64,000 bases of DNA, from the NCBI RefSeq assembly GCF_900100965.1, contig NZ_FMUJ01000004.1, positions 620,001 to 684,000 on the forward strand, given 5' to 3'. The notes beneath the pieces are model-generated. The model did no database searches. It worked only from the letters and a program-made list of their open reading frames with translations, and had not been told where the DNA came from. How positions within the stretch are numbered: the stretch's first letter is position 1; each line of letters starts with the position of its first letter. The translations under genes and the position numbers were made by a program. Of the stretch, positions 1 to 8,495 are shown one piece after another. This stretch comes from Variovorax sp. EL159 (lineage in GTDB: Bacteria; Pseudomonadota; Gammaproteobacteria; Burkholderiales; Burkholderiaceae_C).

Positions 1-96
1 AGGCAGCAGGTCGTGCGCAAGCGCGCGATGCGCTTCATCGAAGAACGGCAGCGCAAGGTGCGCTGTCGAAGGTGGTGCGGGGATCTTGGTCATCAT
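1..96 (-). CDS. acyl-CoA dehydrogenase family protein (N-terminal fragment, cut by window edge)
   Basis: Only the first 32 codons lie in the window; the gene continues past base 1. Two adjacent ATG codons (94-96 and 91-93) open the frame, 4 bp after the stop of the upstream crotonase gene, so the genes are probably co-transcribed. The visible N-terminus (MMTKIPAPPSTAHLALPFFD, then EAHRALAHDL) resembles the start of acyl-CoA dehydrogenases, where an LPFFDxxHR stretch begins the first helical domain. No FAD-binding or catalytic region is visible, so the family call rests on this short match and on the aromatic acyl-CoA operon context, where a dehydrogenase would act on CoA thioesters after ring attack. 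Confidence 0.6.
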   Translation of the reverse strand, partial: MMTKIPAPPSTAHLALPFFDEAHRALAHDLLP

Positions 97-100
97 GGCG

Positions 101-955
101 TCAGTCCCCACCGAACACCGGCTTGTGCTTGGCCGCGAAGGCTTCGTACGCACGCTTGAAGTCTTCGGTCTGCATGCAGATGGCCTGTGCCTGGGCTTCG
201 GCTTCGATGGCCTGGTCGATGGTCATCGACCATTCCTGCGACAGCATGGTCTTGGTCATGCCATGCGCGAAGCTCGGGCCTTCGGCCAGCTCGCGCGCTA
301 CCTTGGTGGCGGCATCGAGCAGGGCGGCGCTTTCGTGCAGCGCATTGAAGAAGCCCCAGGCGTGGCCTTCCTGCGCCGTCATCGCGCGGCCGGTGAATAG
401 CAGCTCCGATGCACGGCCCTGGCCGATCACGCGCGGCAGCAGTGCGCACGCACCCATGTCCGCGCCGGCCAGGCCGACGCGCGTGAAGAGGAAGGCGGTG
501 CGCGTGGCGGGCGAGCCGTAGCGCAGGTCGCAGGCCAGCGCGATCATCGCGCCGGCACCGGCGCACACGCCATCGATCGCGCCCACGATCGGCTGCGGGC
601 ATGCGCGGATCGCCTTCACCAGGTCGCCCGTCATGCGCGTGAACTCGAGCAGCTCGGGCATGCGCATGCCGGTGAGCGGACCGATGATCTCGTGCACGTC
701 GCCGCCCGAGCAGAAGTTGCCGCCCGCGCCCGTGACCACGATCGCCTTCACATCGGTGGCGTAGGTCAGTGCGCGGAACAGGTCGCGCAGCTCGGCGTAC
801 GAGTCGAAGGTCAGCGGGTTCTTGCGCTCGGGCCGGTTCAGCGTGATCGTGCCCACGCCCGCTTCGTAGTGCCATGCGAAGTGCTCGGCCTTGTAGGCTG
901 CCTTCGCTTCGAATTGCGCGCGCATGGGGTTGCTTGCGCCGATGTAGTGCTTCAT
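101..955 (-). CDS. enoyl-CoA hydratase/isomerase (crotonase) family protein, divergent active site
   Basis: A 284-aa crotonase-fold protein. The CoA-binding and oxyanion-hole segments are clear: ITLNRPERKNPLT (37-49), GAGGNFCSGGD (76-86) and IDGVCAGAGA (127-136). Aligned by eye to classical enoyl-CoA hydratase, the two catalytic glutamates are absent: Met137 and Arg159 occupy the positions of rat Glu144 and Glu164, while Asp166 stands in a GADMGA motif where hydratases have PGAGG. The fold is therefore secure but simple hydration is doubtful. Genes for a dehydrogenase, a MarR regulator and an aromatic-CoA monooxygenase flank it, so a step in processing a dearomatised or ring-opened CoA thioester is likely. 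The start at 955 overlaps the MarR stop by 4 bp. Confidence 0.85.
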   Translation of the reverse strand: MKHYIGASNPMRAQFEAKAAYKAEHFAWHYEAGVGTITLNRPERKNPLTFDSYAELRDLFRALTYATDVKAIVVTGAGGNFCSGGDVHEIIGPLTGMRMPELLEFTRMTGDLVKAIRACPQPIVGAIDGVCAGAGAMIALACDLRYGSPATRTAFLFTRVGLAGADMGACALLPRVIGQGRASELLFTGRAMTAQEGHAWGFFNALHESAALLDAATKVARELAEGPSFAHGMTKTMLSQEWSMTIDQAIEAEAQAQAICMQTEDFKRAYEAFAAKHKPVFGGD

Positions 956-1431
956 TCGGTCTCCGCCATCAATTGGTTGTGTGAGTGTTGCTTGACCTTG
1001 CCGAGCAGCTTGTGGAGCTGCGAGATCTCTTTGCCGCTGAGGCCCGCAAAGGCCTCGACGATCCAGTCTTCATGCTGCTGCGCCATCTCGTTGAAGAGCT
1101 TGCGGCCGCGTGGCGTCAGGCGCACGCGCCAGGCGCGGCGGTCGCCTTCGACGTTGATGCGCTCGACCAGCCCTTCGGTCACGAGCTGGTCGGTGATGCC
1201 GGTGACGTTGCCGCCTGTCACCATCATCCGGCGCGAGAGCTCGTTCATCTTCAGGCCGTCGGGCGAACGCTCGAGCTGCGACATCAGGTCGAAGCGCGGC
1301 AGCGTGGTCGAGAACTGCGAGCGCAATTCGTTGCGCACCTGCTTTTCGATGAGTTGTGTGCAGGTGAGCAACCGCAGCCAGAGCCGCAGGGCTTCGGGGT
1401 GTTCGCTGTGCGCGCGCGCTTCGAGGTCCAT
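952..1431 (-). CDS. MarR family transcriptional regulator of the aromatic-CoA operon
   Basis: A 159-aa winged-helix protein of MarR size. The LPRFDLMSQLERSPDGLKMNELSRRM region and the following TGGNVTGITDQLV helix form the DNA-recognition part; a wing with EGDRRAWRVRLTPRGR follows. The ATG at 1429-1431 is chosen because it starts 1 bp after the stop of the monooxygenase gene and gives a standard MarR length; the open frame extends further upstream without homology. It sits inside the minus-strand operon (monooxygenase, marR, crotonase, dehydrogenase). MarR proteins of such operons usually repress and respond to an aromatic-CoA ligand; an imperfect palindrome at 3824-3843 before the first gene is the likely operator. 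Ligand and mode are inferred. Confidence 0.88.
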   Translation of the reverse strand: MDLEARAHSEHPEALRLWLRLLTCTQLIEKQVRNELRSQFSTTLPRFDLMSQLERSPDGLKMNELSRRMMVTGGNVTGITDQLVTEGLVERINVEGDRRAWRVRLTPRGRKLFNEMAQQHEDWIVEAFAGLSGKEISQLHKLLGKVKQHSHNQLMAETE

Positions 1432-1432
1432 G

Positions 1433-3817
1433 TCAGTGTGTCTCCTCGGGGTTCGGTGCGGTGCCCATCGCGGCGTTCGCGGCAGCGATCTGCTGCTGCT
1501 TGGCGATCTCGCGGTACATCTGGTCGCGGCCGCTGAGGTACTGCTTGGGCCAGTCGACGTCGCGGCTTTGCAGCTTGGCGGCTTCGTGCAGCGTCCATGC
1601 GGGGTCTGCCAGGTGCGGGCGCGCAATGGCGCAGAGGTCGGCACGGCCGGCCGCGATGATGCTGTTGGCCTGGTCCGCGTCGGTGATCGCACCGACCGCG
1701 ATGGTCGAGATGCCGACCTCGTTGCGGATGCGGTCCGAGAACGGCGTCTGGTACATGCGGCCATAGATCGGCTTGGCGGCGCGCGTGGTCTGGCCGGAAG
1801 ACACGTCGATGAAATCGGCGCCGGCTTCCTTGAAGAGGCGCGCGACCACGACTGCGTCGGCATCGGTGTTGCCGCCGGGTGCCCAGTCGTGCGCCGAGAT
1901 GCGCACGCTCATCGGCTTGTCTTGCGGCCACACGGCGCGCATGGCGCGGAACACTTCGAGCGGATAACGGCAGCGCGCTTCGATGTCGCCGCCGTATTCG
2001 TCGGTGCGCTGGTTCGTGAGCGGGCTGATGAAGGCCGACAGCAGGTAGCCGTGCGCGCAGTGCAGTTCGAGCCAGTCGAAGCCGCACTCGACGGCGCGGC
2101 GCGTGGAGTCGACGAACTGGTCGCGCAGCGTGTCCATCTCGACGCGTGTGATGGCGGCGGGCAACTGGTTCTGTTCGCCGTAGGGCAATGCGCTTGCGCC
2201 GAGCAGCGGCCAGTTGCCTTCTGCGAGCGGCTCGTCGGTGCCTTCCCAGCCCACGCGCGTCGAGCCCTTGGGGCCGCTGTGGCCGAGCTGCATCGCGATC
2301 TTCGCGCTCGACTGCGTGTGCACGAAATCGACGATGCGCTTGAACGCGGCTTGCTGCGTGTCGTTGTAGAGGCCAGTACAGGCTGGCGTGATGCGGCCTT
2401 CGGGCGTCGGGCTCGTCATTTCGACGAACACCATCGCGGCACCGCCGAGCGCGCGTGCGCCCAGGTGCACCAGCAGGAAGTCTTGCGGCACGCCATCGAC
2501 CGCGCTGTAGGTGGCCATCGGCGACACCAGGATGCGGTTTTTCAGCGTGAGCCCGCGCACCTTGTAGGGCATGAGCATCGGCGCCATCGCCTTGCCGCCC
2601 GCGAGCCATTCTTCGTAGCCGCCGAGCCATTGCGTGTCGCGCACGCGCAGGTTCTCGTGGCTGATGCGCTGCGAGCGCGTGAGCAGCGAGTATGCGAACT
2701 GCTCGATCTGCATGCCGGTGTAGCGCGGCACGTTCTCGAACCATTCGGTGGAGTTGCGTGCGGCGTTCTGGATCTTCAGCACCTCGACGCTGCGGCGTGC
2801 CTCATAGCCTTCGAGCACGTGATCGACGGTGCCGCCCTGCGCGAATTCGTTGGCAAGGTCGATCGCGTCTTCGAGCGCGAGCTTGGTGCCCGAGCCGATC
2901 GAGAAGTGTGCGGTGTGGGCTGCATCGCCCATCAGCACCACGGGCACTGAGCGGCCATTGACGTCGATGCGGTGCGTCCAGCGCTCGCACACCACGCGCG
3001 GAAAGCGGATCCAGTTGGCCGAGCCGCGCAGGTGCGTGGCATTGCTGATGAGCGAGTGGCCGCCGAGGTACTTGGCGAACAGCTTCTCGCAGAAGGCGAT
3101 GGCTTCGGGTTGCTCCATCTGGTCGAGGCCGTGGGCCTTCCACGCGGCTTCGGGCGTCTCGACGATGAAGGTCGAAGTCTTGTCGTCGAACTGGTAGGCG
3201 TGCGCCTGGAACCAGCCGTGCTCGGTCTGCTCGAAGGCGAAGGTGAAGGCGTCGAAGGTCTGGTGCGTGCCGAGCCACACGAAGCGGCAGTTGCGCAGGT
3301 CGACGTCGGGCTTGAACACATCGGCGTAGCGCTGGCGGATGCGACTGTTGAGGCCGTCGCTGGCGATGACGAGGTCGGCGTTGTACTGCGCGGCGATCGC
3401 CTGGTCGTCGGTGGCGTCGGTCTCGAACACGAGGTCGACGCCCAGCGCGAGGCAACGCTCCTGCAGGATGTTCAGGAGGCGCTTGCGGCCAATGCCGCAG
3501 AAGCCGTGGCCGCCCGAGCGCACCTGGCGGCCCTTGAAGAAGACCTGGATGTCGTCCCAGTGATGGAACTCGTTGCCGATGAGCGCCGCGGTGTCGGCGT
3601 CGGCCGCCTTGAGGTTGCCGAGCGTCTGGTCGCTCAGCACCACGCCCCAGCCGAAAGTATCGAAGGGGCGGTTGCGTTCCACCACCGTGATCTGCAGCGC
3701 CGGGTTGCGCGCTTTCATCAACAGGGCGAAGTAAAGCCCGGCCGGCCCGCCGCCGATGCACAGGATGCGTTGGAGGTCCGAGGCAGGAGCGGGGCGGACG
3801 TGGCTTAGGCTGTTCAT
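1433..3817 (-). CDS. bifunctional aromatic acyl-CoA monooxygenase/reductase (2-aminobenzoyl-CoA or salicylyl-CoA type)
   Basis: A 794-aa two-domain flavoenzyme. Residues about 15-390 are a class A flavin monooxygenase: dinucleotide-binding GGGPAG at 22-27 and a later GDAAHTAHFSIGSG flavin segment. Residues about 405-785 are an Old Yellow Enzyme-type FMN barrel with LKNRILVSPM, a HCAHGYLLSAF segment, PLTNQRTDEYGG and VGAITDADQAN. This fusion is the hallmark of 2-aminobenzoyl-CoA monooxygenase/reductase of Azoarcus evansii and of proteins annotated as salicylyl-CoA 5-hydroxylase/oxidoreductase; it hydroxylates and then reduces the aromatic ring of a CoA thioester. It is the promoter-proximal gene of a four-gene operon. 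Which aromatic acid is the substrate cannot be read from the sequence, and no dedicated CoA ligase gene is beside it. Confidence 0.88.
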   Translation of the reverse strand: MNSLSHVRPAPASDLQRILCIGGGPAGLYFALLMKARNPALQITVVERNRPFDTFGWGVVLSDQTLGNLKAADADTAALIGNEFHHWDDIQVFFKGRQVRSGGHGFCGIGRKRLLNILQERCLALGVDLVFETDATDDQAIAAQYNADLVIASDGLNSRIRQRYADVFKPDVDLRNCRFVWLGTHQTFDAFTFAFEQTEHGWFQAHAYQFDDKTSTFIVETPEAAWKAHGLDQMEQPEAIAFCEKLFAKYLGGHSLISNATHLRGSANWIRFPRVVCERWTHRIDVNGRSVPVVLMGDAAHTAHFSIGSGTKLALEDAIDLANEFAQGGTVDHVLEGYEARRSVEVLKIQNAARNSTEWFENVPRYTGMQIEQFAYSLLTRSQRISHENLRVRDTQWLGGYEEWLAGGKAMAPMLMPYKVRGLTLKNRILVSPMATYSAVDGVPQDFLLVHLGARALGGAAMVFVEMTSPTPEGRITPACTGLYNDTQQAAFKRIVDFVHTQSSAKIAMQLGHSGPKGSTRVGWEGTDEPLAEGNWPLLGASALPYGEQNQLPAAITRVEMDTLRDQFVDSTRRAVECGFDWLELHCAHGYLLSAFISPLTNQRTDEYGGDIEARCRYPLEVFRAMRAVWPQDKPMSVRISAHDWAPGGNTDADAVVVARLFKEAGADFIDVSSGQTTRAAKPIYGRMYQTPFSDRIRNEVGISTIAVGAITDADQANSIIAAGRADLCAIARPHLADPAWTLHEAAKLQSRDVDWPKQYLSGRDQMYREIAKQQQIAAANAAMGTAPNPEETH

Positions 3818-3823
3818 GGTTCA

Positions 3824-3843
3824 ATAGTTTAGACATAAACAAT
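3824..3843. promoter_or_regulatory. imperfect palindrome, candidate MarR operator
   Basis: ATAGTTTA-GACA-TAAACAAT: two 8-bp arms matching at 7 of 8 positions with a 4-bp spacer, in an AT-rich patch 6 bp upstream of the monooxygenase start codon. Size and symmetry fit MarR-family operators, and the operon encodes a MarR protein. Binding is inferred. Confidence 0.5.
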
Positions 3844-3926
3844 CTGCTGTCAATGCCGAATGGTTGCGGCCGCTGGTTGCGTCCGGTTGCGGGGCGGGGA
3901 TGCAAAGCCTTGTAAAAATCAATACC

Positions 3927-5204
3927 ATGAGCCCCATGCAAAACTTGATACCCAAGATCGAGTCGCAGCTGGCTTCGCTGCCTGTCCCCATCGCGCTGGA
4001 ACTGCCGGATGGCCGTCGCGTAGCCCAGGCCGGAGCCCGCGTCACCCTGGCCTTCAAGGAGTGGGCGGTGCTGGCCAAGCTGGCAGCCCGCCAGGTCGGC
4101 GCCATCGGCGAGGCCTATGTCGAGGGCAAGGTGCAGATCGAAGGCGCGATGCGCGACCTGATCGATGCCACTGTCGGCATGCTGCCCGGCAACCCGGCCG
4201 AAACAGACACCGGCTGGTGGAGCCGCCTGCAGCACATGGCCAAGTCGCACGGCTCGCACTCGCTGCGCAAGGACGCGGCCCAGATCGAGTTCCACTACGA
4301 CGTTTCCGACGATTTCTATGCGCTGTGGCTCGATCCGCGCCGGGTCTATTCGTGCGCGTATTTCCGTACACCCGACCTCACGCTGGCGCAGGCGCAAGAG
4401 GCCAAGCTCGACCACATCTGCCGCAAGCTCATGCTGCAGCCAGGCGAGCGCTATCTGGACATCGGCTCCGGATGGGGCGCGCTGCTGCTGTGGGCCGCCG
4501 AGCACTACGGCGTGGACGCCACCGGCATCACGCTGTCGAAAAACCAGCATGCGCACGTGCAGCGCCTGATTGAGGAGAAAGGCCTACAGGGCCGCGTACG
4601 CGTCGAGTTGCGCGACTACCGCGAGGTGCCGGCCGACCGGCCTTTCGACAAGATCTCGTCGGTCGGCATGTTCGAGCACGTGGGCGCGGCCAACATGCCG
4701 ACCTATTTCCGCAAGATCCATTCGCTGCTCAAGCCCGGCGGCCTGGTCATGAACCACGGCATCACCTCGGGCGAGCTCAACTACCGCCAGCTGGGCGCGG
4801 GCATGGGCGACTTCATCGAGAAGTACATCTTCCCGGGCGGCGAGCTGCTGCACGTGACGCACGTGCTGCGCGAGACGGCGGCGGCCGGCCTGGAGATGGT
4901 CGACACCGAGAGCCTGCGCCCGCATTACGCACGCACGCTCTGGGCCTGGTCGGATGCGCTCGAGGCGCAGCTCGACACGGCGCGCGAAGTGCTGCGGCGC
5001 AGCGGCGGCCGGCAGGGCGAGAACGCGGAGCGCGTGCTGCGCGCCTATCGCCTCTACCTCGCGGGTTCGGCGATGAGCTTCGAGCAGGGCTGGATCTCGC
5101 TGCACCAGATGCTTTCCACCAAGCCCGACGGCAAGGTCGAACATGGCGTTTTGCGTGGCGCGCAATCGGTGTACCCTTTTGCCCGTGACTACATCTACAA
5201 GTGA
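3927..5204 (+). CDS. cyclopropane-fatty-acyl-phospholipid synthase family methyltransferase
   Basis: About 425 aa. An N-terminal lipid-binding-like region (LAFKEWAVLAKLAARQVGAIGEAYVEG) is followed by FHYDVSDDFYALWLD, typical of the cyclopropane fatty acid synthase (CFAS) family, and the S-adenosylmethionine motif YLDIGSGWGALLLWAA with downstream GITLSKNQ. Family members transfer a methyl or methylene group from S-adenosylmethionine to the double bond of unsaturated acyl chains in membrane phospholipids. Several in-frame ATGs precede the conserved region (3864, 3900, 3927, 3936); 3927 gives a compact N-terminus, but no ribosome site clearly decides. The DUF1840-like gene follows 12 bp downstream and is probably co-transcribed. 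It is transcribed away from the aromatic operon. Confidence 0.85.
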   Translation: MSPMQNLIPKIESQLASLPVPIALELPDGRRVAQAGARVTLAFKEWAVLAKLAARQVGAIGEAYVEGKVQIEGAMRDLIDATVGMLPGNPAETDTGWWSRLQHMAKSHGSHSLRKDAAQIEFHYDVSDDFYALWLDPRRVYSCAYFRTPDLTLAQAQEAKLDHICRKLMLQPGERYLDIGSGWGALLLWAAEHYGVDATGITLSKNQHAHVQRLIEEKGLQGRVRVELRDYREVPADRPFDKISSVGMFEHVGAANMPTYFRKIHSLLKPGGLVMNHGITSGELNYRQLGAGMGDFIEKYIFPGGELLHVTHVLRETAAAGLEMVDTESLRPHYARTLWAWSDALEAQLDTAREVLRRSGGRQGENAERVLRAYRLYLAGSAMSFEQGWISLHQMLSTKPDGKVEHGVLRGAQSVYPFARDYIYK

Positions 5205-5216
5205 GTGAAAAACACC

Positions 5217-5540
5217 ATGCTCTATCGCTTCCAGTCCCGGGCTTCCGCTGATTTCGTGATGCTCGAAGTGCATGCGCGCCAGTTGCTCGACATCGTCGGC
5301 AAGTCGGTGGCGCCCCAGGGCATCATCACGGTCGAGCAGATCCCCGGCGCCATCTCCGCCCTTGAAGGCGCGCTGGCGCGCGAAGGCAGCAATGCCCACA
5401 ACAACGACGACTACGCCGTCGAAGGCCATGCGGCCGACGCCGAGAAGCAGCATGTCGGACTGCACCAGCGTGCAGCCCCCCTGCTTCACATGCTCAAGGA
5501 TTCGCTGGCCGAAAAGAAGGACGTGACCTGGAAGACCTGA
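5217..5540 (+). CDS. DUF1840 domain-containing protein
   Basis: A 107-aa acidic, probably cytoplasmic protein beginning MLYRFQSRASADFVMLEVHA. The pattern of a short beta-rich start, RQLLDIVGKS, and GIITVEQIPGAISALE matches the small beta-proteobacterial DUF1840 family as I recall it. The function of that family is unknown. A GTG at 5205 could add four residues, but ATG 5217 aligns with the usual family start. It follows the methyltransferase gene closely, and a stem-loop begins at its stop codon, so it probably ends the transcript. Confidence 0.75.
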   Translation: MLYRFQSRASADFVMLEVHARQLLDIVGKSVAPQGIITVEQIPGAISALEGALAREGSNAHNNDDYAVEGHAADAEKQHVGLHQRAAPLLHMLKDSLAEKKDVTWKT

Positions 5541-5554
5541 GGCCCGGCCTCAGG
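5536..5554. terminator. stem-loop between convergent genes, probable terminator
   Basis: CCTGAGGC-CCG-GCCTCAGG, a perfect 8-bp stem with a 3-base loop overlapping the DUF1840 stop and followed by CTTCTT. It lies between genes converging from both sides (stops at 5540 and 5562) and could serve both strands, although the T-tract is weak. Confidence 0.6.
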
Positions 5555-5561
5555 CTTCTTG

Positions 5562-6590
5562 TCAGTCGACCTTTGCTCCGGAGTCCTTGACGACCTTCGC
5601 CCACTTCACGTGCTCGCTGGCAATCAGCTTCGTGAAGTCGGCCGGTGAATTGCCGCTCGGGATCGCGCCCTGGGCCAGCATCTTTTCCTTGATGGCCGGG
5701 GTGCCGAGCGACATGGCCACCTCCTGCTGAATCCGGTTCACGATTTCGGGCGAGGTGCCGGCCGGTGCCAGCAGCCCGAACCACGAACTCGCCTCGTAGC
5801 CCTTGAGCGACGGGCCACCCACTTCGGCCACCGTCGGAATGTCGGGCAGCGCCGGCGAGCGCTGCGCGCTGGTCACGGCCAGCGCCGTCAGCTTGCCGGC
5901 CTTGATCTGCGCCATCGACGAGGGCAGGTTGTCGAACATCACGTCGGCGTTGCCGCCCACCATGTCCAGCAGCGCCGGGCCCGAGCCCTTGTACGGGATG
6001 TGCGCCATGAAGGTGCCCGTCATGCTCTTGAACAGCTCGCCCGCCAGGTGGATCGACGTGCCGCTGCCGCTCGACGCCATGTTGAGCTTGCCGGGGTTGG
6101 CCTTGGCGTACTTGATGAAGTCCTGCACGTTGTGGATGTTCAGCGTCTTGGCCTTCTCGGCGTTCAGCTCCATCACGTTCGGCACGGCCGCCACCAGGGT
6201 GATCGGCGCGAAGTCCTTGATCGGATCGAAGGGCAGCTTGGGGTACAGCGCGCGGTTGATGCCGTGCGTGCCCACCGTGCCCATCAGCAGCGTGTAGCCG
6301 TCGTTCGGCGCGCGCGCCACGATCTCGGCGCCCAGGTTGCCACCGGCGCCCGGCCGGTTGTCGACGATGAACTGCTGGCCGAAGGCCTTCGACAGTTCGG
6401 GCGCCACGGCGCGCGCCAGGATGTCGGTGGTGCCGCCGGCCGCGAAGGGCACGACGATGCGCACCGGCTTGGTCGGCCACGTGCTCTGCGCCCACGAAGG
6501 AGCGGCCATCAGCGTGACGGCCGCGGCAACCGAAGCCGCGAGCACGCCGCGGCGATTCAACGAAAAGGAAGAGGAAGAGAGAAAAGTCAT
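5562..6590 (-). CDS. Bug/TctC family tripartite tricarboxylate transporter substrate-binding protein
   Basis: 342 aa with an N-terminal export signal (NRRGVLAASVAAAVTLMAA, cleavage probably after PSWA; the paired arginines would allow Tat export). The mature part has the Bug-family hallmarks WPTKPVRIVVPFAAGGTTD at the start and VDNRPGAGGNLG. Bug proteins are periplasmic receptors for carboxylates and related organic acids, very numerous in Burkholderiales. No TctA/TctB membrane genes are adjacent, so it is an orphan receptor as most are; its ligand cannot be predicted. It converges on the DUF1840 gene and shares the intervening stem-loop. Confidence 0.92.
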   Translation of the reverse strand: MTFLSSSSFSLNRRGVLAASVAAAVTLMAAPSWAQSTWPTKPVRIVVPFAAGGTTDILARAVAPELSKAFGQQFIVDNRPGAGGNLGAEIVARAPNDGYTLLMGTVGTHGINRALYPKLPFDPIKDFAPITLVAAVPNVMELNAEKAKTLNIHNVQDFIKYAKANPGKLNMASSGSGTSIHLAGELFKSMTGTFMAHIPYKGSGPALLDMVGGNADVMFDNLPSSMAQIKAGKLTALAVTSAQRSPALPDIPTVAEVGGPSLKGYEASSWFGLLAPAGTSPEIVNRIQQEVAMSLGTPAIKEKMLAQGAIPSGNSPADFTKLIASEHVKWAKVVKDSGAKVD

Positions 6591-6651
6591 GCGCGCGGTT
6601 GTACAGGGGAGCGCCGCCCGCGTCGCGGGTAAAAACCCCGTGGGTTGCCGC

Positions 6652-7578
6652 CTACGCGACCTGCATCCGCTGCGCGAAGCGCTCGTTGCGAAAGCGTTCC
6701 AACACGAAATCGACGAACACGCGCGTCTTGGGCGGCAGCAGTTTCTTGCTCGGGTAATAAAGCCACACGGTGCCCGCGTCCTGGTGCCATTCGGGCAGCA
6801 GCCGCACCAGCCCGCCGCTGCGCAGGCCGCGCTCTACAAAAGGCATCGGCAGCATCGCGACACCCAGGCCCATCAGCGCGGCATGCGCGATGGCCTCGGG
6901 GTCGTTGAAGATCGCGCGCGGTCGCGGCAGATCGACCGCGGTTTCTTCGCCGTTCGCATGGCGCAAGGTCCAGCTGCGCAGCCGTCCGGTGGGCGAGGAG
7001 CGCCGCAGCAGCGTGTCGAGCCGCGCCAGGTCGGCGGGCTGCTCGGGCAGCGCGCGCCCTTGCAGGTACGCCGGCGCCGCGACCGCGACCACATGGATGC
7101 GCGACAGCTCGCGCGCCACCAGCCCGGCCGGCAGCTCGATGCCGCCGCCGATGGCCGCGTCGAAACCTTCGCCGACAAGGTCCACCTGCTGGTTGTCGAA
7201 ATGCCAGTCCGGCTGGATGGCCGGGTAGCGCGCGAGGAAGTCGCCCAGCATCGGCAGCACATGCTCGCGGCCGAAGGCCTGGCCCATGCTCACCTTCAGC
7301 GTGCCGGCGGGCTGGCCGTCGTCCTTGTCGATGCCGGCCACGGCTTCCTGCAAGGTGGCGAGCGCGCCGCCGATCTGCGCGAGAAAACGCTCGCCGCCTT
7401 CGGTCAGCGTCAGGCGGCGCGTGCTGCGCTGGAACAGCCGCACGCCGAGCCGCGCTTCGAGCCGCGCGACGTTCTTGCTGACCGCCGCCGGCGTGAGGCC
7501 CAGGCGTCGTGCCGCGGCCGAGAAGCTGCCGCCCTCCGCGCTCTGCACGAAGGATTCGAGGTGATTGAGCGGTTCCAT
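6652..7578 (-). CDS. LysR family transcriptional regulator
   Basis: 308 aa, normal LysR length. The N-terminal winged helix (about residues 1-60) includes GGSFSAAARRLGLTPAAVSKNVARLE and LFQRSTRRLTLTEGG, the standard LysR recognition region. The remainder is the periplasmic-binding-protein-like effector domain. It is divergent from a short-chain dehydrogenase gene with a 123-bp gap containing a perfect inverted repeat, the usual arrangement in which a LysR protein controls its neighbour and itself. The effector is unknown. Confidence 0.92.
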   Translation of the reverse strand: MEPLNHLESFVQSAEGGSFSAAARRLGLTPAAVSKNVARLEARLGVRLFQRSTRRLTLTEGGERFLAQIGGALATLQEAVAGIDKDDGQPAGTLKVSMGQAFGREHVLPMLGDFLARYPAIQPDWHFDNQQVDLVGEGFDAAIGGGIELPAGLVARELSRIHVVAVAAPAYLQGRALPEQPADLARLDTLLRRSSPTGRLRSWTLRHANGEETAVDLPRPRAIFNDPEAIAHAALMGLGVAMLPMPFVERGLRSGGLVRLLPEWHQDAGTVWLYYPSKKLLPPKTRVFVDFVLERFRNERFAQRMQVA

Positions 7579-7599
7579 GGGCGCATTTTCAACGCCATC

Positions 7600-7616
7600 T
7601 TCAACCTTTGGTTGAA
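7600..7616. promoter_or_regulatory. perfect inverted repeat between LysR and SDR genes, candidate LysR site
   Basis: TTCAACC-TTT-GGTTGAA, perfect 7-bp arms with a 3-bp spacer, 21 bp upstream of the lysR start and in an AT-rich patch of the divergent intergenic region. Position and symmetry suggest a regulator site; binding is inferred. Confidence 0.5.
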
Positions 7617-7701
7617 TTTGATTGCGCCGATTGATGGCTGCCGGAGCAGGAGTGGAATCCCGACACTGAAGTCATTCCTCCACACACCGATCGGAAAAAT
7701 C

Positions 7702-8472
7702 ATGGCTTCCAACGCTTCTTCCTCCTCTTCTTCTCCCGTCCTGGCTGGCAAGGTCGCCTTCGTCACCGGCGGCTCGCGCGGCATCGGCGCCGCCATCGTT
7801 CGCCGGCTGGCGCGCGACGGCGCCGCCGTGGCCTTCAGCTATGCCAGCTCCAGCGCCCCGGCCGACGAACTCGTGCGCAGCATCCAGTCCGAAGGCGGCC
7901 GCGCACTCGCGTTGAAGATCGACAGCGCCGACGCCGCCGCGCTGACCGCCGGCATCGACGAGGCGGCCCGCACGCTCGGCAAGATCGACCTCCTCGTCAA
8001 CAACGCTGGCGTGTTCCTCGGCGGCACCCTCGACGAGTTCTCGCTCGAAGACTTCGACAAGACGCTGGACATCAACGTGCGCGCCGTGTTCGTGGCGGCC
8101 AAGGCAGCCTCGCGCCACATGGGCGAAGGCGGCCGCGTCATCAACATCGGCAGCACCAACGCCGAGCGCATGCCCTGGCCCGGCGGCAGTGCCTACGCGA
8201 TGAGCAAGTCGGCGCTGGTCGGGCTGGTGCAGGGCCTGTCGCGCGATCTCGGGCCGCGCGGCATCACGGTCAACAATGTGCAGCCCGGCCCGGTCAACAC
8301 CGACATGAACCCGGTCGACGGCCCGAACGCCGCCGCGATGCATGGCCTGATGGCGCTGCCGCGCCACGGACACCCGGAAGAAATCGCCGGCATGGTGGCG
8401 TATCTGGCGAGCCCGGAAGCGGCGTTCGTGACGGGCGCCAGCATCAACATCGACGGTGGTTTTGCCGCCTGA
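7702..8472 (+). CDS. SDR family oxidoreductase
   Basis: 256 aa, a classical short-chain dehydrogenase. After a serine-rich N-terminus come the NAD(P)-binding motif TGGSRGIGAAI, the NNAG motif (LLVNNAGVF), the catalytic serine region (INIGST) and YAMSK for the Tyr-x-x-x-Lys pair, then PGPVNTDMNP and the C-terminal INIDGGFAA. The overall sequence resembles 3-oxoacyl-ACP-reductase-like SDRs of unknown substrate. It is divergent from the LysR gene, which probably controls it. The gene ends 23 bp before the convergent MarR gene. Confidence 0.9.
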   Translation: MASNASSSSSSPVLAGKVAFVTGGSRGIGAAIVRRLARDGAAVAFSYASSSAPADELVRSIQSEGGRALALKIDSADAAALTAGIDEAARTLGKIDLLVNNAGVFLGGTLDEFSLEDFDKTLDINVRAVFVAAKAASRHMGEGGRVINIGSTNAERMPWPGGSAYAMSKSALVGLVQGLSRDLGPRGITVNNVQPGPVNTDMNPVDGPNAAAMHGLMALPRHGHPEEIAGMVAYLASPEAAFVTGASINIDGGFAA

Positions 8473-8495
8473 GCCCCCGAGTCGTTTGCGCCGGG

